DNA from: Flavisolibacter ginsenosidimutans
GTDB taxonomy: Bacteria > Bacteroidota > Bacteroidia > Chitinophagales > Chitinophagaceae
Assembly (NCBI RefSeq): GCF_007970805.1
Contig: NZ_CP042433.1
Location: 558,001 to 622,000 of the forward strand
DNA length: 64,000 bases
Direction of reading: 5' to 3'
Shown piece after piece: positions 33,393 through 42,529 of this stretch (the first letter of the stretch is position 1; every line of letters begins with the position of its first letter). Position numbers and translations under genes: made by a program. The notes under the pieces were generated by a model that ran no database searches, was not told the origin of the DNA, and saw nothing but the letters and a program-made list of their open reading frames with translations.

Positions 33393-34253
33393 TTATTCCT
33401 CTTTTTTTTCTTCCTCCGGCGGCGGCACAAGCGTCGGTGCATCATCCTGCGTTAGTTCCGCCATGTTTCGGTCGTTGGCAATTTTGCCGGTTTCTTCCAG
33501 CATCCGCATGTCCTTCGCGTCGCGCAAAAACTCCGAGGCAAAAATGAATTCGTTCAGCCGCTGGTTCTTGCTAAAGATGATTTCTTTGTTGTTGCCTTCC
33601 CATTCTTTCTCGCCTTTGTACAAGTACATAATGTGGTCGCCAATCTCCATCACGCTGTTCATGTCGTGGGTTACAACGACGGTGGTGATTTTGTATTCGT
33701 CCGTGATTTCTTTAATAAGGTGGTCAATCAATCCCGAGGTTTGCGGGTCAAGGCCGGAGTTGGGTTCATCTACAAACAAATACTTCGGGTTCAGTACAAT
33801 GGCCCGCGCAATGCCCACACGTTTCATCATGCCACCGCTTAATTCAGCCGGAAACTTTTTGTTGGCGCCTTTCAGGTTCACTCTTTCCAACACTTCATTT
33901 ACACGTTCGCGTTTTTCCTTCGTGCTCTTTTTTGTGAACATGTCAAGCGGAAATACCACGTTCTCTTCCACCGTCATGCTGCTGAAAAGCGCGGAGCCCT
34001 GGAACAGCATTCCAATTTCTTTGCGCACTTCTTTTTTCTGGTCGGTGGTCATGGCTGTGAAGTCTTTGCGGTCGTAAAATATCTGCCCGCTGTCCGGCTG
34101 AAAAAGACCGACCAGACATTTGGTAAAAACGCTTTTGCCGCTGCCGCTACTGCCAATGATAAGATTACACATGCCGGGGCGAAGCTCTACATCCACTCCG
34201 TTGATGATGGTTTTATCGCCAAAGCTTTTTCGCAGTCCTTTTACTTCAATCAT
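33393..34253 (-). CDS. MlaF-like ABC transporter ATP-binding protein
   Basis: A 286-residue ATPase from the ATG at 34253: Walker A GSSGSGKSV, signature LSGGMMKR, Walker B YLFVDEPNSGLDP and switch histidine THDMNS. It powers the Mla-type pathway that moves phospholipids between the membranes. An acidic tail (about 255-286, ending PPPEEEKKEE) is not in E. coli MlaF. It follows the permease and the small gene at 34255, with one base between the small gene's stop and this start. No MlaD substrate-binding gene is present in the window. Confidence 0.9.
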   Translation of the reverse strand: MIEVKGLRKSFGDKTIINGVDVELRPGMCNLIIGSSGSGKSVFTKCLVGLFQPDSGQIFYDRKDFTAMTTDQKKEVRKEIGMLFQGSALFSSMTVEENVVFPLDMFTKKSTKEKRERVNEVLERVNLKGANKKFPAELSGGMMKRVGIARAIVLNPKYLFVDEPNSGLDPQTSGLIDHLIKEITDEYKITTVVVTHDMNSVMEIGDHIMYLYKGEKEWEGNNKEIIFSKNQRLNEFIFASEFLRDAKDMRMLEETGKIANDRNMAELTQDDAPTLVPPPEEEKKEE

Positions 34254-34254
34254 T

Positions 34255-34368
34255 TTAATATTTCTTGATGACCAATAAGTGAGTATTTGACAAACTAAAA
34301 CCCGTACCGAAAAAATAGATCCCCATGTTGACGGTAACGATTGCAAAAAGTTGGAGCAGGCTTTTCAT
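34255..34368 (-). CDS. 37-residue hydrophobic protein encoded between mlaE and mlaF
   Basis: An ATG at 34368 opens a 37-codon frame ending TAA at 34255. It starts two bases after the permease stop and ends one base before the ATPase start, so it fills the gap exactly. The protein begins MKSLLQLFAIVTVNMGIYFF and ends in LLVIKKY: one predicted membrane helix with a basic C-terminus. The tight fit points to translational coupling. It may be a small subunit of the lipid transporter (inference). No homologue is known to me, and the frame could be fortuitous. Confidence 0.55.
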   Translation of the reverse strand: MKSLLQLFAIVTVNMGIYFFGTGFSLSNTHLLVIKKY

Positions 34369-34370
34369 TT

Positions 34371-35108
34371 TTACAAAAGAAGAGCGGCCAGCGTGTAATC
34401 GGCAAACAAGATGGCAATGCAGCTAACCACTACTGAACGCGTGCTGGCCCTGCCGATTTCAAGCGCCCCTCCGTTTACATAATAACCAAAATACGATGGG
34501 ATGCTGGAAATGATGAAGGCGAAAGTGTATGCTTTGGCCATGCAGAAAAATGCGTTGTAGGGATCAAAGGAAGACAACAATCCTTTGTCGAATTCGTCGC
34601 CTGAAAGAATGCCGGTTAAGGTTCCAGCCAGGCGACCTCCCCAAATTCCAAGCCCTGCCGCCAACACCACCAACATTGGTATGACCACTATGGCTGCCAA
34701 AATTTTCGGTCCTATCAAATATGCTTTAGTGTTGATGCCCATAATTTCCAACGCGTCAATTTGTTCCGATACCCGCATGTTTCCCAACTCACCGGCAATC
34801 TTGCTGCCGACAACACCGGCCAACACAATGCAAACAAGCGTGGGTGCAAATTCAAGAATTACCGTGTCACGTACAACCATGGCAATGGTATATTTCTGAA
34901 TGAGCGGCGAGGTTAACTGGTAGGCTGTTTGCGCCGTGGACACAGCACCCATGAACACAGAAATGATGGTAACGATTCCTAAAGACCCGATGCCGATTTC
35001 AGAACATTGGTGCATGAACTCACGCCAGTACATCCGAAAATTTTCCGGCCGTGAAAACATGCCTTTAATCATCAGCAGATATTTACCCAGGTCGCCAAAA
35101 TATTTCAT
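34371..35108 (-). CDS. MlaE-family ABC transporter permease
   Basis: A 245-residue membrane protein of the MlaE/YrbE family, with five or so hydrophobic segments. The family regions are MYWREFMHQCSEIGIGSLGI, FAPTLVCIVLAGVVGSKIAG, ELGNMRVSEQIDALEIMGI and SGDEFDKGLLSSFDPYNAFF. It forms the transmembrane part of a phospholipid transporter with the ATPase at 33393. The order permease, small gene, ATPase suggests an operon, starting just downstream of the paired heptamer arrays. Confidence 0.92.
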   Translation of the reverse strand: MKYFGDLGKYLLMIKGMFSRPENFRMYWREFMHQCSEIGIGSLGIVTIISVFMGAVSTAQTAYQLTSPLIQKYTIAMVVRDTVILEFAPTLVCIVLAGVVGSKIAGELGNMRVSEQIDALEIMGINTKAYLIGPKILAAIVVIPMLVVLAAGLGIWGGRLAGTLTGILSGDEFDKGLLSSFDPYNAFFCMAKAYTFAFIISSIPSYFGYYVNGGALEIGRASTRSVVVSCIAILFADYTLAALLL

Positions 35109-35121
35109 ACGTTTTTGTTTA

Positions 35122-35194
35122 GATGATGGATGACAGATGACGGATGACGGTTTCGAAATTATTTACTGTCATCCGTCATCCAACATCTGCCATC
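35122..35194. repeat. Paired, inverted heptamer arrays between maeB and mlaE
   Basis: The left array 35122-35149 (GATGATG, GATGACA, GATGACG, GATGACG) faces 35167-35194 (TGTCATC, CGTCATC, CAACATC, TGCCATC), its approximate reverse complement, with a 17-nt loop. The right array touches the malic enzyme stop codon. Confidence 0.7.
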
Positions 35195-37542
35195 TATTGT
35201 TGCGATGCTTCGTTTTTTCTTTCCTTCCGTCTTTTCCACCACGAGTTTTTTGCATTTTCATCGGCGGCAGCCTGGCTTTTCAGTTGAGCATCCACCACGG
35301 CAATCATGGCCATGTTGGTAATGCTGCGCACCGAACTTCCCAACTGTAAAATGTGCACCGGCTTCTTCAGGCCTAATAAAATTGGGCCAATGGCTTCGGC
35401 CGCTCCGAGTCCGCTCAGCAAATTGTACGCAATATTGCCCGAAGCAAGATTCGGAAAAATGAGTGTGTTCACGTCTTTGTCCACCAACTCGCAAAAGGGA
35501 TAATTCTCCTTCATCAAATCCTTGTTGAAGGCAACGCTGGCCTGCATCTCACCGTCAACAATCAGGTTGGGCATTTGTTCTTTTACAATGGCCCTTGCAT
35601 CGGCTACCAGTTTGGCTTCCGGCGAATTGCTGCTGCCGAAGTTGGAAAAACTTAACATGGCAATGCGGGGAATGATGTTGAAGTTGCGCACTTCCTTTGC
35701 CACCAACAACGTAATTTCTGCCAATTCATCGGCGGTGGGATGGATGTTCACCGTAGTATCGGCCATGAACAACGGCCCTTTTTTGGTGAGCATCAGGTAC
35801 ATGCCCGCAATTTTATCAATGCCCTCCTCCACACCAATGCACTGCAAAGCCGGGCGAATTGTGTCTGGATAATTTTTTGTCAGGCCCGAAATCATGGCGT
35901 CGGCTTCGCCGGTTTCCACCATCATGCAACCAAAGTAGTTGCGGTCTTTCATGATCTTTTTGCTCTCGTAATAGTTGAAGCCTTTGCGGCCCCGTTTTTT
36001 GAAAAACAAGGCAGCAAACTTGTTGCGCATTTCTTCCATCGCATCACTGCGCGGATCAAAGATGGGCAGGCCTTCAATGTCAATGCCGTTGGCGGCCGCA
36101 AGGGTTTTAATCTTGGTTTCATCACCCAACAAAATCGGGAAGCCCACGCCTTCGTCAATGACAATTTGCGCGGCTTTTAAAATTTTTACATTGTCGGCTT
36201 CGGCAAATACAATGCGGCGCGGATCGCGGCGGGCCTTGCTGCCCAATACACGCATCACCTGGTTGTCGAGGCCCAAACGTTTGTTCAAATCCGTTGCATA
36301 AGCTTCCCAATCGGTGATGGGTTTTTGCGCCACGCCGCTTTCTATTGCAGCCTTGGCGACGGCCGGACCAACGGTGGCAAGAAGGCGTGGGTCGAGGGGC
36401 TTGGGAATGATGTAATCGGGACCGAAAGAAATTGTTTTTGCGTTGTAGGCAAGGTTCACAATGTCGGGCACAGGCGTTTGCGCCAGTTCGGCCAAAGCCT
36501 TTACGGCGGCCAGTTTCATGGCTTCGTTGATTTGCGTGGCGCGAACATCAAGTGCGCCGCGAAAGATGTACGGGAAACCAAGCACGTTGTTCACCTGGTT
36601 GGGATAATCGCTGCGGCCCGTCGCCATGATTAAATCCTTTCTTACACCGGTGGCTTCTTCCCAACCAATTTCCGGATCAGGATTGGCCATGGCAAACACA
36701 ATGGGATTCTTTGCCATGCTGCGAACCATGTCGGCGGTAACCACATTGCCTACGCTTAAGCCCACAAAAACATCGGCATCTTTCAGCGCTTTATCAAGCG
36801 TAAGGCCCGGTGAGGCGTTGGCAAATTTTTGTTTAAAGTCTTCTACGTCGTTGCGTTCTTTCGTCAGCGGTCCTTTCACGTCGAACACGCAAAAATTTTG
36901 CGGATTGGCGCCCAGCGACACGTACAAATTCATGCAGGCCATGGCCGCAGCGCCGGCGCCGTTCACTACAAAGCGCACCTTGTCAATTTTCTTTTTTTGG
37001 AGCTGAAGTGCGTTAAGCAATGCAGCAGAAGAGATGATGGCCGTGCCGTGCTGGTCGTCGTGCATCACAGGAATTGTCAACTGTTCGCGCAGGGCTTTTT
37101 CAATGATGAAGCATTCGGGTGCTTTAATGTCTTCGAGGTTGATGCCACCGAAGGTTGGTTCAAGCGCTTTTACAATTTGCACGAATTTTTCGGGATCGGT
37201 TTCGGCCACTTCAATGTCAAATACGTCAATGTCGGCGAAGATTTTAAAGAGGACGCCTTTGCCTTCCATCACGGGTTTGCCCGCTTCGGGACCAATATCG
37301 CCCAAGCCCAAAACGGCTGTGCCGTTAGAGATAACAGCCACTAAATTTCCTTTGGCAGTGTATTGATAAACGGCTTCTTTGTTGGCAGCAATTTCTTTGC
37401 AGGGCTCGGCTACACCCGGCGAGTAAGCCAACGATAAATCGCGTTGGGTTTTGGCTTCTTTTGTAGGGATGACTTCAATCTTTCCGGGCCTGCCTTTTGC
37501 GTGATATTCCAACGCGGCTTGTTTGCGCGAATCTTTTTGCAT
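35194..37542 (-). CDS. maeB: NADP-dependent malic enzyme with phosphotransacetylase-like domain
   Basis: MaeB oxidatively decarboxylates malate to pyruvate with NADP. The 782-residue protein joins a malic enzyme (about 1-430; [53 protein letters not shown]) to a phosphate acetyl/butyryltransferase-like domain (about 440-770; [38 protein letters not shown]). In MaeB the second domain is thought to sense acetyl-CoA and not to catalyse. The length equals that of the E. coli protein. The stop codon adjoins heptamer repeats. Confidence 0.94.
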   Translation of the reverse strand: MQKDSRKQAALEYHAKGRPGKIEVIPTKEAKTQRDLSLAYSPGVAEPCKEIAANKEAVYQYTAKGNLVAVISNGTAVLGLGDIGPEAGKPVMEGKGVLFKIFADIDVFDIEVAETDPEKFVQIVKALEPTFGGINLEDIKAPECFIIEKALREQLTIPVMHDDQHGTAIISSAALLNALQLQKKKIDKVRFVVNGAGAAAMACMNLYVSLGANPQNFCVFDVKGPLTKERNDVEDFKQKFANASPGLTLDKALKDADVFVGLSVGNVVTADMVRSMAKNPIVFAMANPDPEIGWEEATGVRKDLIMATGRSDYPNQVNNVLGFPYIFRGALDVRATQINEAMKLAAVKALAELAQTPVPDIVNLAYNAKTISFGPDYIIPKPLDPRLLATVGPAVAKAAIESGVAQKPITDWEAYATDLNKRLGLDNQVMRVLGSKARRDPRRIVFAEADNVKILKAAQIVIDEGVGFPILLGDETKIKTLAAANGIDIEGLPIFDPRSDAMEEMRNKFAALFFKKRGRKGFNYYESKKIMKDRNYFGCMMVETGEADAMISGLTKNYPDTIRPALQCIGVEEGIDKIAGMYLMLTKKGPLFMADTTVNIHPTADELAEITLLVAKEVRNFNIIPRIAMLSFSNFGSSNSPEAKLVADARAIVKEQMPNLIVDGEMQASVAFNKDLMKENYPFCELVDKDVNTLIFPNLASGNIAYNLLSGLGAAEAIGPILLGLKKPVHILQLGSSVRSITNMAMIAVVDAQLKSQAAADENAKNSWWKRRKERKNEASQQ

Positions 37543-37670
37543 ATTTCTACCTCTCGCAGCTTTTGGTAATGGCCGATTATTTTTTCTTGAACAGAAAAAG
37601 CTTCCGCCTGCTGCCGGACAAAAATAGCATTGTTCAATTTGTAAATGGAAAACCGCGAACGAAAGGCGCT

Positions 37671-38057
37671 TTAATCTATTTTCAGCTCTACGCGGGATGT
37701 GCCGTTGGCTGTTTCGCCCGGATAAGGCAATACGTTGACCAGTTGAAAGCGATGATTTGCAAGCGTTGTATCGGGTGGCGGAAATCCGCTTCGGGACAAG
37801 GTAGAAAGCATAAACGAATGCGTTTCGTTCTTTAAAGAAACCGTAAGTTTTACCGCAGCGTAACCGGCCCAGATGCAGGTTGCGTTAAGTGGACAACGTG
37901 AATCATTGAGTGAATCAACACAAACTTTCACGTTGTCCGCCGACCGCTGCACGGTAGTGCATTCAGCAAGCTTTATGGTTACCGGATTTTCTGCGTTATA
38001 CGAACTTGTCTTGCGGCACGCAAGGAAGCAAAGGCCAAGAAAAAGGTATTTGTACAT
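37671..38057 (-). CDS. Small lipoprotein of unknown function
   Basis: A 128-residue protein from the ATG at 38057. It begins MYKYLFLGLCFLACRKTSS: a short hydrophobic stretch and lipobox FLAC, so it is probably lipidated at Cys. The core SRCPLNATCIWAGYAAVKL is a motif I recognise from many Bacteroidota lipoproteins, with two Cys likely in a disulfide. Function is unknown. It lies between maeB and the M20 gene on the same strand. Confidence 0.7.
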   Translation of the reverse strand: MYKYLFLGLCFLACRKTSSYNAENPVTIKLAECTTVQRSADNVKVCVDSLNDSRCPLNATCIWAGYAAVKLTVSLKNETHSFMLSTLSRSGFPPPDTTLANHRFQLVNVLPYPGETANGTSRVELKID

Positions 38058-38095
38058 TGCCAATATCATTTTATGTCTGTTGACAACGATAATTT

Positions 38096-39298
38096 TTACG
38101 CCGTTGCTTGCGAAGAGAAAAAATTTGCCGAACTGCCAAACACGGCCATCATGCCCATGCCGATTTCAATGGCATCTTCGTCAATATTAAAGGTTGGCGT
38201 GTGCACACCCGATGTTAAGCCCTTTGCTTTGTTGGCCGTTCCCAGCCGGAAAAAACAACCGGGGATTTTTTGCGAGTAATAACCAAAATCTTCGGCACCC
38301 ATGCGCACTTCGGTTTCTTCTACTTTTTCCTTGCCCATAAAATCTGCGGCGAGGCTTTTTGCGTAATCGTTCAGCGCTTCGTTGTTGTAAACGGTTGGAT
38401 AGCCTACATCAATGTGCACGTCGGCTTCGGCGCCCATACTTTCCACCAATTCTTTTGCAAGTTTTTTAATGATGCCGTGCGCCTTAAAACGCCAGCCTTC
38501 GTCCATGGCGCGAAAGGTGCCCATGAGCTTTACTTCGGACGGAATCACGTTGGTTGTGTAACCACCCTGGAACGAAGAAACGGTAAGAACAGAAGGCGTG
38601 AACGGGTCGCGGTTGCGGCTAATGACTTGTTGCAAACCCACCACCAGGTGCGAAGCAACGAGGATGGTGTCGGCGGTGAGATGCGGTGCTGCCGCGTGGC
38701 CGCCTTTGCTGCGAACGGTGATGTACAGTTCATCAGCACTGGCCATGACTTTGCCGCCGCGAAAACTGAGTTTGCCTACTTCCAACTGCGGATTAACATG
38801 CAGGCCAAAGATGCACTGCGGTGCTGGGTTTTGGAGCACGCCTTCGTTAATGAGCAGGCTTGCGCCGCCGGGATTTTTTTCTTCGCCGGGCTGAAAAATC
38901 AACTTCACCGTGCCTTCCCATTCGGCTTTTGTTTCCGATAAAATTTTTGCCGCGCCAAGCAAACAAGTCGTGTGCACGTCGTGGCCGCAGGCGTGCATAA
39001 TGCCTGTCTTCGTTGATTTGTACGGCACGTCGTTTTCTTCGTTGATGGGCAAAGCGTCCATGTCGGCACGAAGGGCTACGATGCGTGAAGAGGGATTTTT
39101 TCCTTCAATCAATCCGACAACGCCAGTGGCCGCCTTTACTTCAAAAGGAATCTTGTAATCGCGAAGTTTTTGCTGAACGTATTGAGAGGTTTCAAATTCT
39201 TTGTACGAAAGTTCGGGATGTGCATGAAGGTGTTGGCGAATGCCGATGAATTCGTTTTTGTATTGTGAAGCGAGGTGTTTTATTTTTTGCAGAAGCAT
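38096..39298 (-). CDS. M20-family amidohydrolase
   Basis: A 400-residue protein from the ATG at 39298 (MLLQKIKHLASQYKNEFIGI). Metal ligands are seen in HLHAHPELS, RADMDALPI, HACGHDVHTTCLLGAA and QPGEEKNPGG, and the late His in GVHTPTFN. The C-terminal lid domain is SADELYITVRSKGGHAAAPH. The family includes hippurate hydrolases, IAA-amino acid hydrolases and N-acetyl-diaminopimelate deacetylases; the substrate is not evident. No signal peptide is seen, so it is cytoplasmic. A longer frame to 39574 covers the opposite gene and is rejected. Confidence 0.9.
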   Translation of the reverse strand: MLLQKIKHLASQYKNEFIGIRQHLHAHPELSYKEFETSQYVQQKLRDYKIPFEVKAATGVVGLIEGKNPSSRIVALRADMDALPINEENDVPYKSTKTGIMHACGHDVHTTCLLGAAKILSETKAEWEGTVKLIFQPGEEKNPGGASLLINEGVLQNPAPQCIFGLHVNPQLEVGKLSFRGGKVMASADELYITVRSKGGHAAAPHLTADTILVASHLVVGLQQVISRNRDPFTPSVLTVSSFQGGYTTNVIPSEVKLMGTFRAMDEGWRFKAHGIIKKLAKELVESMGAEADVHIDVGYPTVYNNEALNDYAKSLAADFMGKEKVEETEVRMGAEDFGYYSQKIPGCFFRLGTANKAKGLTSGVHTPTFNIDEDAIEIGMGMMAVFGSSANFFSSQATA

Positions 39299-39392
39299 GG
39301 GGCGAAGATAAGCCGAAGCAAAAACAGGCCACGTTTCTTCACACCAAAGGATGAGGTCTGGTTCTTGCATTTCTTTTTTAAAAGAATTCATC

Positions 39393-39617
39393 ATGCAGGA
39401 CGAACAAAAAAGAACGCAGCCTTCGGGCCACGACAGCACCGAACCTTCTACACAAAATGCAAACCGGCAAGAACAAAGCGATCCGCAGTTAACCGAACTG
39501 AAAGGTTTTGTTGATAAAAAAGAAGATTTGGAGCCAACGTTAACCGACGGAACGAAAGTGCCCGATAAAGCCAAAGAAGAGAACCGGCAGAACGGTTACA
39601 ACGACCGTGAAAAGTGA
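39393..39617 (+). CDS. Small hydrophilic, probably disordered protein
   Basis: A 74-residue protein from the ATG at 39393 (MQDEQKRTQPSGHDSTEPST). It is rich in Gln, Glu, Lys, Asp and Thr, with almost no hydrophobic residues. It is similar in style to the product at 42356. Such proteins often accompany stress-response genes in Bacteroidota; the role is unknown. The stop codon falls in heptamer repeat DNA, and a terminator follows. Confidence 0.5.
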   Translation: MQDEQKRTQPSGHDSTEPSTQNANRQEQSDPQLTELKGFVDKKEDLEPTLTDGTKVPDKAKEENRQNGYNDREK

Positions 39618-39627
39618 GACGTGAAAC
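39607..39627. repeat. Heptamer array over a stop codon
   Basis: Units GTGAAAA, GTGAGAC and GTGAAAC. The TGA at 39615-39617 lies in the second. A possible inverted partner (TAGCGTC, TCGCGTC) is at 39656-39669. Confidence 0.45.
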
Positions 39628-39686
39628 CCTAAGTCATTTCAACGGATAAACATTGTAGCGTCTCGCGTCTTCTCTTTATTCTAGGT

Positions 39687-39712
39687 GGCCTGTTTTTCGC
39701 AGGCCTTTTTTT
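39687..39712 (+). terminator. Intrinsic terminator directly against the mscS start
   Basis: The stem GGCCTG / CAGGCC with loop TTTTTCG is followed by seven T, which end at the base before the mscS ATG. Confidence 0.7.
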
Positions 39713-40720
39713 ATGGATGTTGAAACAAATAAGGAGCGAAGCAAGGAAATTAAAAATGCAAAGGGCTCCGGTCATCATAAAGCCTGGGTAATTGGTTACG
39801 TTGTGACCGCACTCGTTTTTATCGCAGTTTATTTTTTGCTCCAGTTTAAAGTCTTCGGTTTGCTGGGCACGTACCGAAGCTTGTTGCAACGCCTTTCGCT
39901 TGCCGGCTTTGTCGTATCGGTCGTTCTCATCATCGCAAGAGTTATCATTGCGTCCATTGCCAAGCGTTCGGAAAACAAAAAAGAGCAGTACAACGTCATT
40001 CGCCTCATTCGATTGTTAAGCGTATTGCTTGCACTCTTTATTGTCGTTACGTTTTTGTTTGCCAAATGGTACACGGCGGCTGTTTCGCTAGGACTGTTTT
40101 CACTCATTCTCGGCTTTGCCTTGCAAACGCCCATCTCTTCGCTCATTGGTTGGTTTTACATCATCATTCGCACGCCTTACCGCATTGGGGATAGAATACA
40201 AGTCGGCACATTCACCGGTGACGTGGTGGAGATTGGTTACCTCGATACAACCTTGTGGGAATTTCACGGCGATTATCTTTCCAATGATGTTCCCAGCGGA
40301 CGCCTCATCCGCTTTCCCAACACGTTGGTGTTGCAATCGCAGGTGTACAATTACTCCTGGCGAAAGTTTCCCTTCATCTGGAATGAAATTCCTTTTCAAA
40401 TAGCCTACGAAAGCGATTTTGATTTTGTAGAAAAGACGGTGAAAGAAGTAGCAACAAGAGAATTGGGTGACGGCATGAAGGAAGCCATTGAAAAGTTTAA
40501 AGAACTGGTGCAGCAAACGCCGGTTGATGAATTGGAAATAAAAGAATATCCTTTCGTTGTTTTCAGGGTAAACGCAAATACATGGGTAGAAGTGGTGTTA
40601 ACGTATTTGGTGCCGCCAAAGAAAGCATCGGGCATTCGCAGCCGCCTGATTAAATCCATCATTCGTGAATTGCTGAAAGAACCGGATAAAGTTTTGTTTC
40701 CAAAGTCAAATTCGCGATGA
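39713..40720 (+). CDS. MscS-family mechanosensitive channel
   Basis: A 335-residue membrane protein with a charged N-terminus, about four hydrophobic segments (from residue 25), then the MscS pore helix and beta domain: LGLFSLILGFALQTPISSLI, FYIIIRTPYRIGDRIQVGTF and GDVVEIGYLDTTLWE. MscS channels release solutes on hypo-osmotic shock. The first ATG immediately follows a terminator-like hairpin; no later in-frame Met precedes the first membrane helix, so this start is kept. The gene is convergent with the cNMP-DUF1003 gene. Confidence 0.9.
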   Translation: MDVETNKERSKEIKNAKGSGHHKAWVIGYVVTALVFIAVYFLLQFKVFGLLGTYRSLLQRLSLAGFVVSVVLIIARVIIASIAKRSENKKEQYNVIRLIRLLSVLLALFIVVTFLFAKWYTAAVSLGLFSLILGFALQTPISSLIGWFYIIIRTPYRIGDRIQVGTFTGDVVEIGYLDTTLWEFHGDYLSNDVPSGRLIRFPNTLVLQSQVYNYSWRKFPFIWNEIPFQIAYESDFDFVEKTVKEVATRELGDGMKEAIEKFKELVQQTPVDELEIKEYPFVVFRVNANTWVEVVLTYLVPPKKASGIRSRLIKSIIRELLKEPDKVLFPKSNSR

Positions 40721-40741
40721 AAGAAATCCTGTCTCGCTTGT

Positions 40742-41617
40742 TTAAATCAAACCGTCGAAAGACGAGGGCGGTTCGTTTTTTTCTTTTGTGCCCTTTGTTT
40801 CCAACTTGTTTATTTTGTCCAGCAATTCGTCCATTTTCAATTGCAGCTTTACCACTTCCGTCTGCGACTTTAAGTTTATTTGGTATTCAACTTCTCCGCG
40901 AATGCGGTCGGCTTCCGCCTGTCTTCGCTGGCTGTTCAAAATGAGAATGGTCAGCAAAAAGGAAACAAGCGTAAGGATAAATTCAAGCAAAGCGAAGGCA
41001 GGCGGCTGATCCAAAAACGAAACGGGTTGCGCATAGCGCCGATGATAAAGAAAAACCTGCACCGTCATCCAGCCTACAATAAAAAAGATGTAAAACAGAA
41101 GAAACCATCCGCTCGTTAGCAGCCGGGCAAGATTGTCAACCGACCGCTGCAAACGGGTGCTTTTTGCTTCTACCTGCTCGTTTATGTTCGGAATGACGTT
41201 GATGCGTGCCGTGCTTTGCCGAAGACGCAGGGTCAACACTTGCAGCAAGGTGCGGCTTAACTGCGGATGCTTGTTCAAAAAAAGATAAAACGAATCCCTG
41301 TCGAGGGTGAGCAAAGCAGTTTGTTCCAGCGATCGGGCTGTGGCCGAATGTGGTTCTCCGTCAATCAGGGAAAGTTCGCCAAAGAAGGCACCCGGTTCCA
41401 ACACGGCAAGACTTACGTCGCGACCGTCTTCATCGGTATAACTTATCTCTACTTTTCCTTCTTCCACAATGTACAGGCGGTCGCCTTTTTCGTTCATCCA
41501 AAAAATGGTTTGCTGCGCAGGATGGCTTTGCCTTTTTAAATAAGCCTGCAACTCCGCCAGTTCAGCGGTTGCCAAACCGGCAAACAAATCAATTTTTTTT
41601 AAGGTGGCTTCGTTCAT
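40742..41617 (-). CDS. Cyclic-nucleotide-binding domain fused to DUF1003 membrane domain
   Basis: A 291-residue protein from the ATG at 41617. Residues about 5-125 form a cNMP-binding domain (GDRLYIVEEGKVEISYTDED, LEPGAFFGELSLIDGEPHSA), with the FGE-L and Arg-type phosphate pocket only partly matched. Residues about 160-270 are DUF1003, with two membrane helices (WFLLFYIFFIVGWMTVQVF and ALLEFILTLVSFLLTILIL) and the RRQAEADRIRGEVEYQINLK signature. A Lys/Glu tail follows. A membrane protein gated or regulated by a cyclic nucleotide is plausible (inference). It sits next to an MscS channel, ending 21 nt from it. Confidence 0.85.
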   Translation of the reverse strand: MNEATLKKIDLFAGLATAELAELQAYLKRQSHPAQQTIFWMNEKGDRLYIVEEGKVEISYTDEDGRDVSLAVLEPGAFFGELSLIDGEPHSATARSLEQTALLTLDRDSFYLFLNKHPQLSRTLLQVLTLRLRQSTARINVIPNINEQVEAKSTRLQRSVDNLARLLTSGWFLLFYIFFIVGWMTVQVFLYHRRYAQPVSFLDQPPAFALLEFILTLVSFLLTILILNSQRRQAEADRIRGEVEYQINLKSQTEVVKLQLKMDELLDKINKLETKGTKEKNEPPSSFDGLI

Positions 41618-41813
41618 GTTTGCTCTTTGGGCATTGATTGTTTTAGTGATTGCGAATCTTGCGCCATGCGGATGAAGTTGTTGTGAAAACAAATTGGCTG
41701 GGCAGACAATAAACAAATTAACAATTTGCCGGTTGTGTTAATGAGGAAAGAAAAACGCCAATCGCTTTTAGTACATTTATTGCATAATCCTCCACAACTA
41801 AAATCCCAACGTT

Positions 41814-42251
41814 ATGTTTGATCAAATTCTGGATCTCGTCAAAAGTCATTTGGGCAATAACCCGCAAGTTGCTGCAGCTGTTCCACCCGGACAGGAAGAC
41901 GCGGTTCACCGCGAAGTAGCTACGCAAATTCAAAACGGTTTGGCCACGCAAGCGGCCGCGCAGGGCGGTGTAGGTGGTTTGCTCTCGCACTTGCAAAGCG
42001 GTTTAACCAGCGGTAGCCCGGTAGTGAACGCAATTGAAGGTGGATTGATGGGTACGCTCGGTAGCAAATTTGGTTTACCGCCTGCTGCCACCGGCGCAAT
42101 TGCAGCGGCCTTACCCGGTTTGTTGCAAAAGTTTGCACACAAGGCGAACGATCCGAATGATCCAAGCATTACGCCGGACAGCATCTCGAAACACCTGCCC
42201 AATCTTGGCGGCTTGGGTGGGGCACTGGGCGGATTATTTGGCGGACGATAA
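41814..42251 (+). CDS. Small Gly/Ala-rich protein, DUF937/YidB-like
   Basis: A 145-residue protein beginning MFDQILDLVKSHLGNNPQVA. It is rich in Gly, Ala, Leu and Gln, with repeated short helices (VGGLLSHLQSGLTSG, LMGTLGSKFGLPPAATGAIA) and a Gly/Leu tail (GGLGGALGGLFGGR). The pattern resembles the DUF937/YidB family; membership is inferred by eye. No signal peptide is seen. A TACATTTA box lies at 41771-41778. The function is unknown. Confidence 0.6.
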   Translation: MFDQILDLVKSHLGNNPQVAAAVPPGQEDAVHREVATQIQNGLATQAAAQGGVGGLLSHLQSGLTSGSPVVNAIEGGLMGTLGSKFGLPPAATGAIAAALPGLLQKFAHKANDPNDPSITPDSISKHLPNLGGLGGALGGLFGGR

Positions 42252-42274
42252 TTTTTATAAACAAGTATACAAAT

Positions 42275-42304
42275 GAAAAGCACCGGTTTAAACCGGTGCT
42301 TTTC
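42275..42304. terminator. Perfect 30-nt palindromic terminator
   Basis: GAAAAGCACCGGTTT / AAACCGGTGCTTTTC is a perfect palindrome, 23 nt after the stop at 42251. It can serve both this gene and the convergent one at 42356. Confidence 0.85.
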
Positions 42305-42355
42305 ATTTTCTTTAAAGTTGTTTGTAGCAAGCCAGTAAAGTTTGGAGCGTTTTGC

Positions 42356-42529
42356 TTATTCGTCAATGCCAAGCCCTGATTCAATTACAACATAATCTGA
42401 TGTATCAGTGTCGTCCTTCTCCGAACGCTCCGTATCTGCCTTGCGATCGTCGGAAATATCTTTCATGCCGGCTCCTGTTTTTTCGGTTGCTGTTTCCGGT
42501 CTTTGTTCTCTGTTCTCCTTGTCTTTCAT
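42356..42529 (-). CDS. Small acidic hydrophilic protein
   Basis: A 57-residue protein from the ATG at 42529 (MKDKENREQRPETATEKTGA). It is dominated by Asp, Glu, Lys, Arg and Thr and ends VVIESGLGIDE. Almost certainly disordered. It resembles the protein at 39393 in composition and surroundings (stress-type membrane proteins). The longer frame to 42637 is hydrophobic and out of character. Confidence 0.45.
   Translation of the reverse strand: MKDKENREQRPETATEKTGAGMKDISDDRKADTERSEKDDTDTSDYVVIESGLGIDE

Noticed and set aside
34254..34346. Longer mlaF with a start at 34346
   Set aside because: It would overlap the small gene in another frame and adds residues unlike MlaF; the ATG at 34253 gives the standard N-terminus.
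38270..38941. A 223-codon plus-strand frame inside the M20 gene
   Set aside because: Antisense to a well-supported enzyme; composition is that of a shadow frame.
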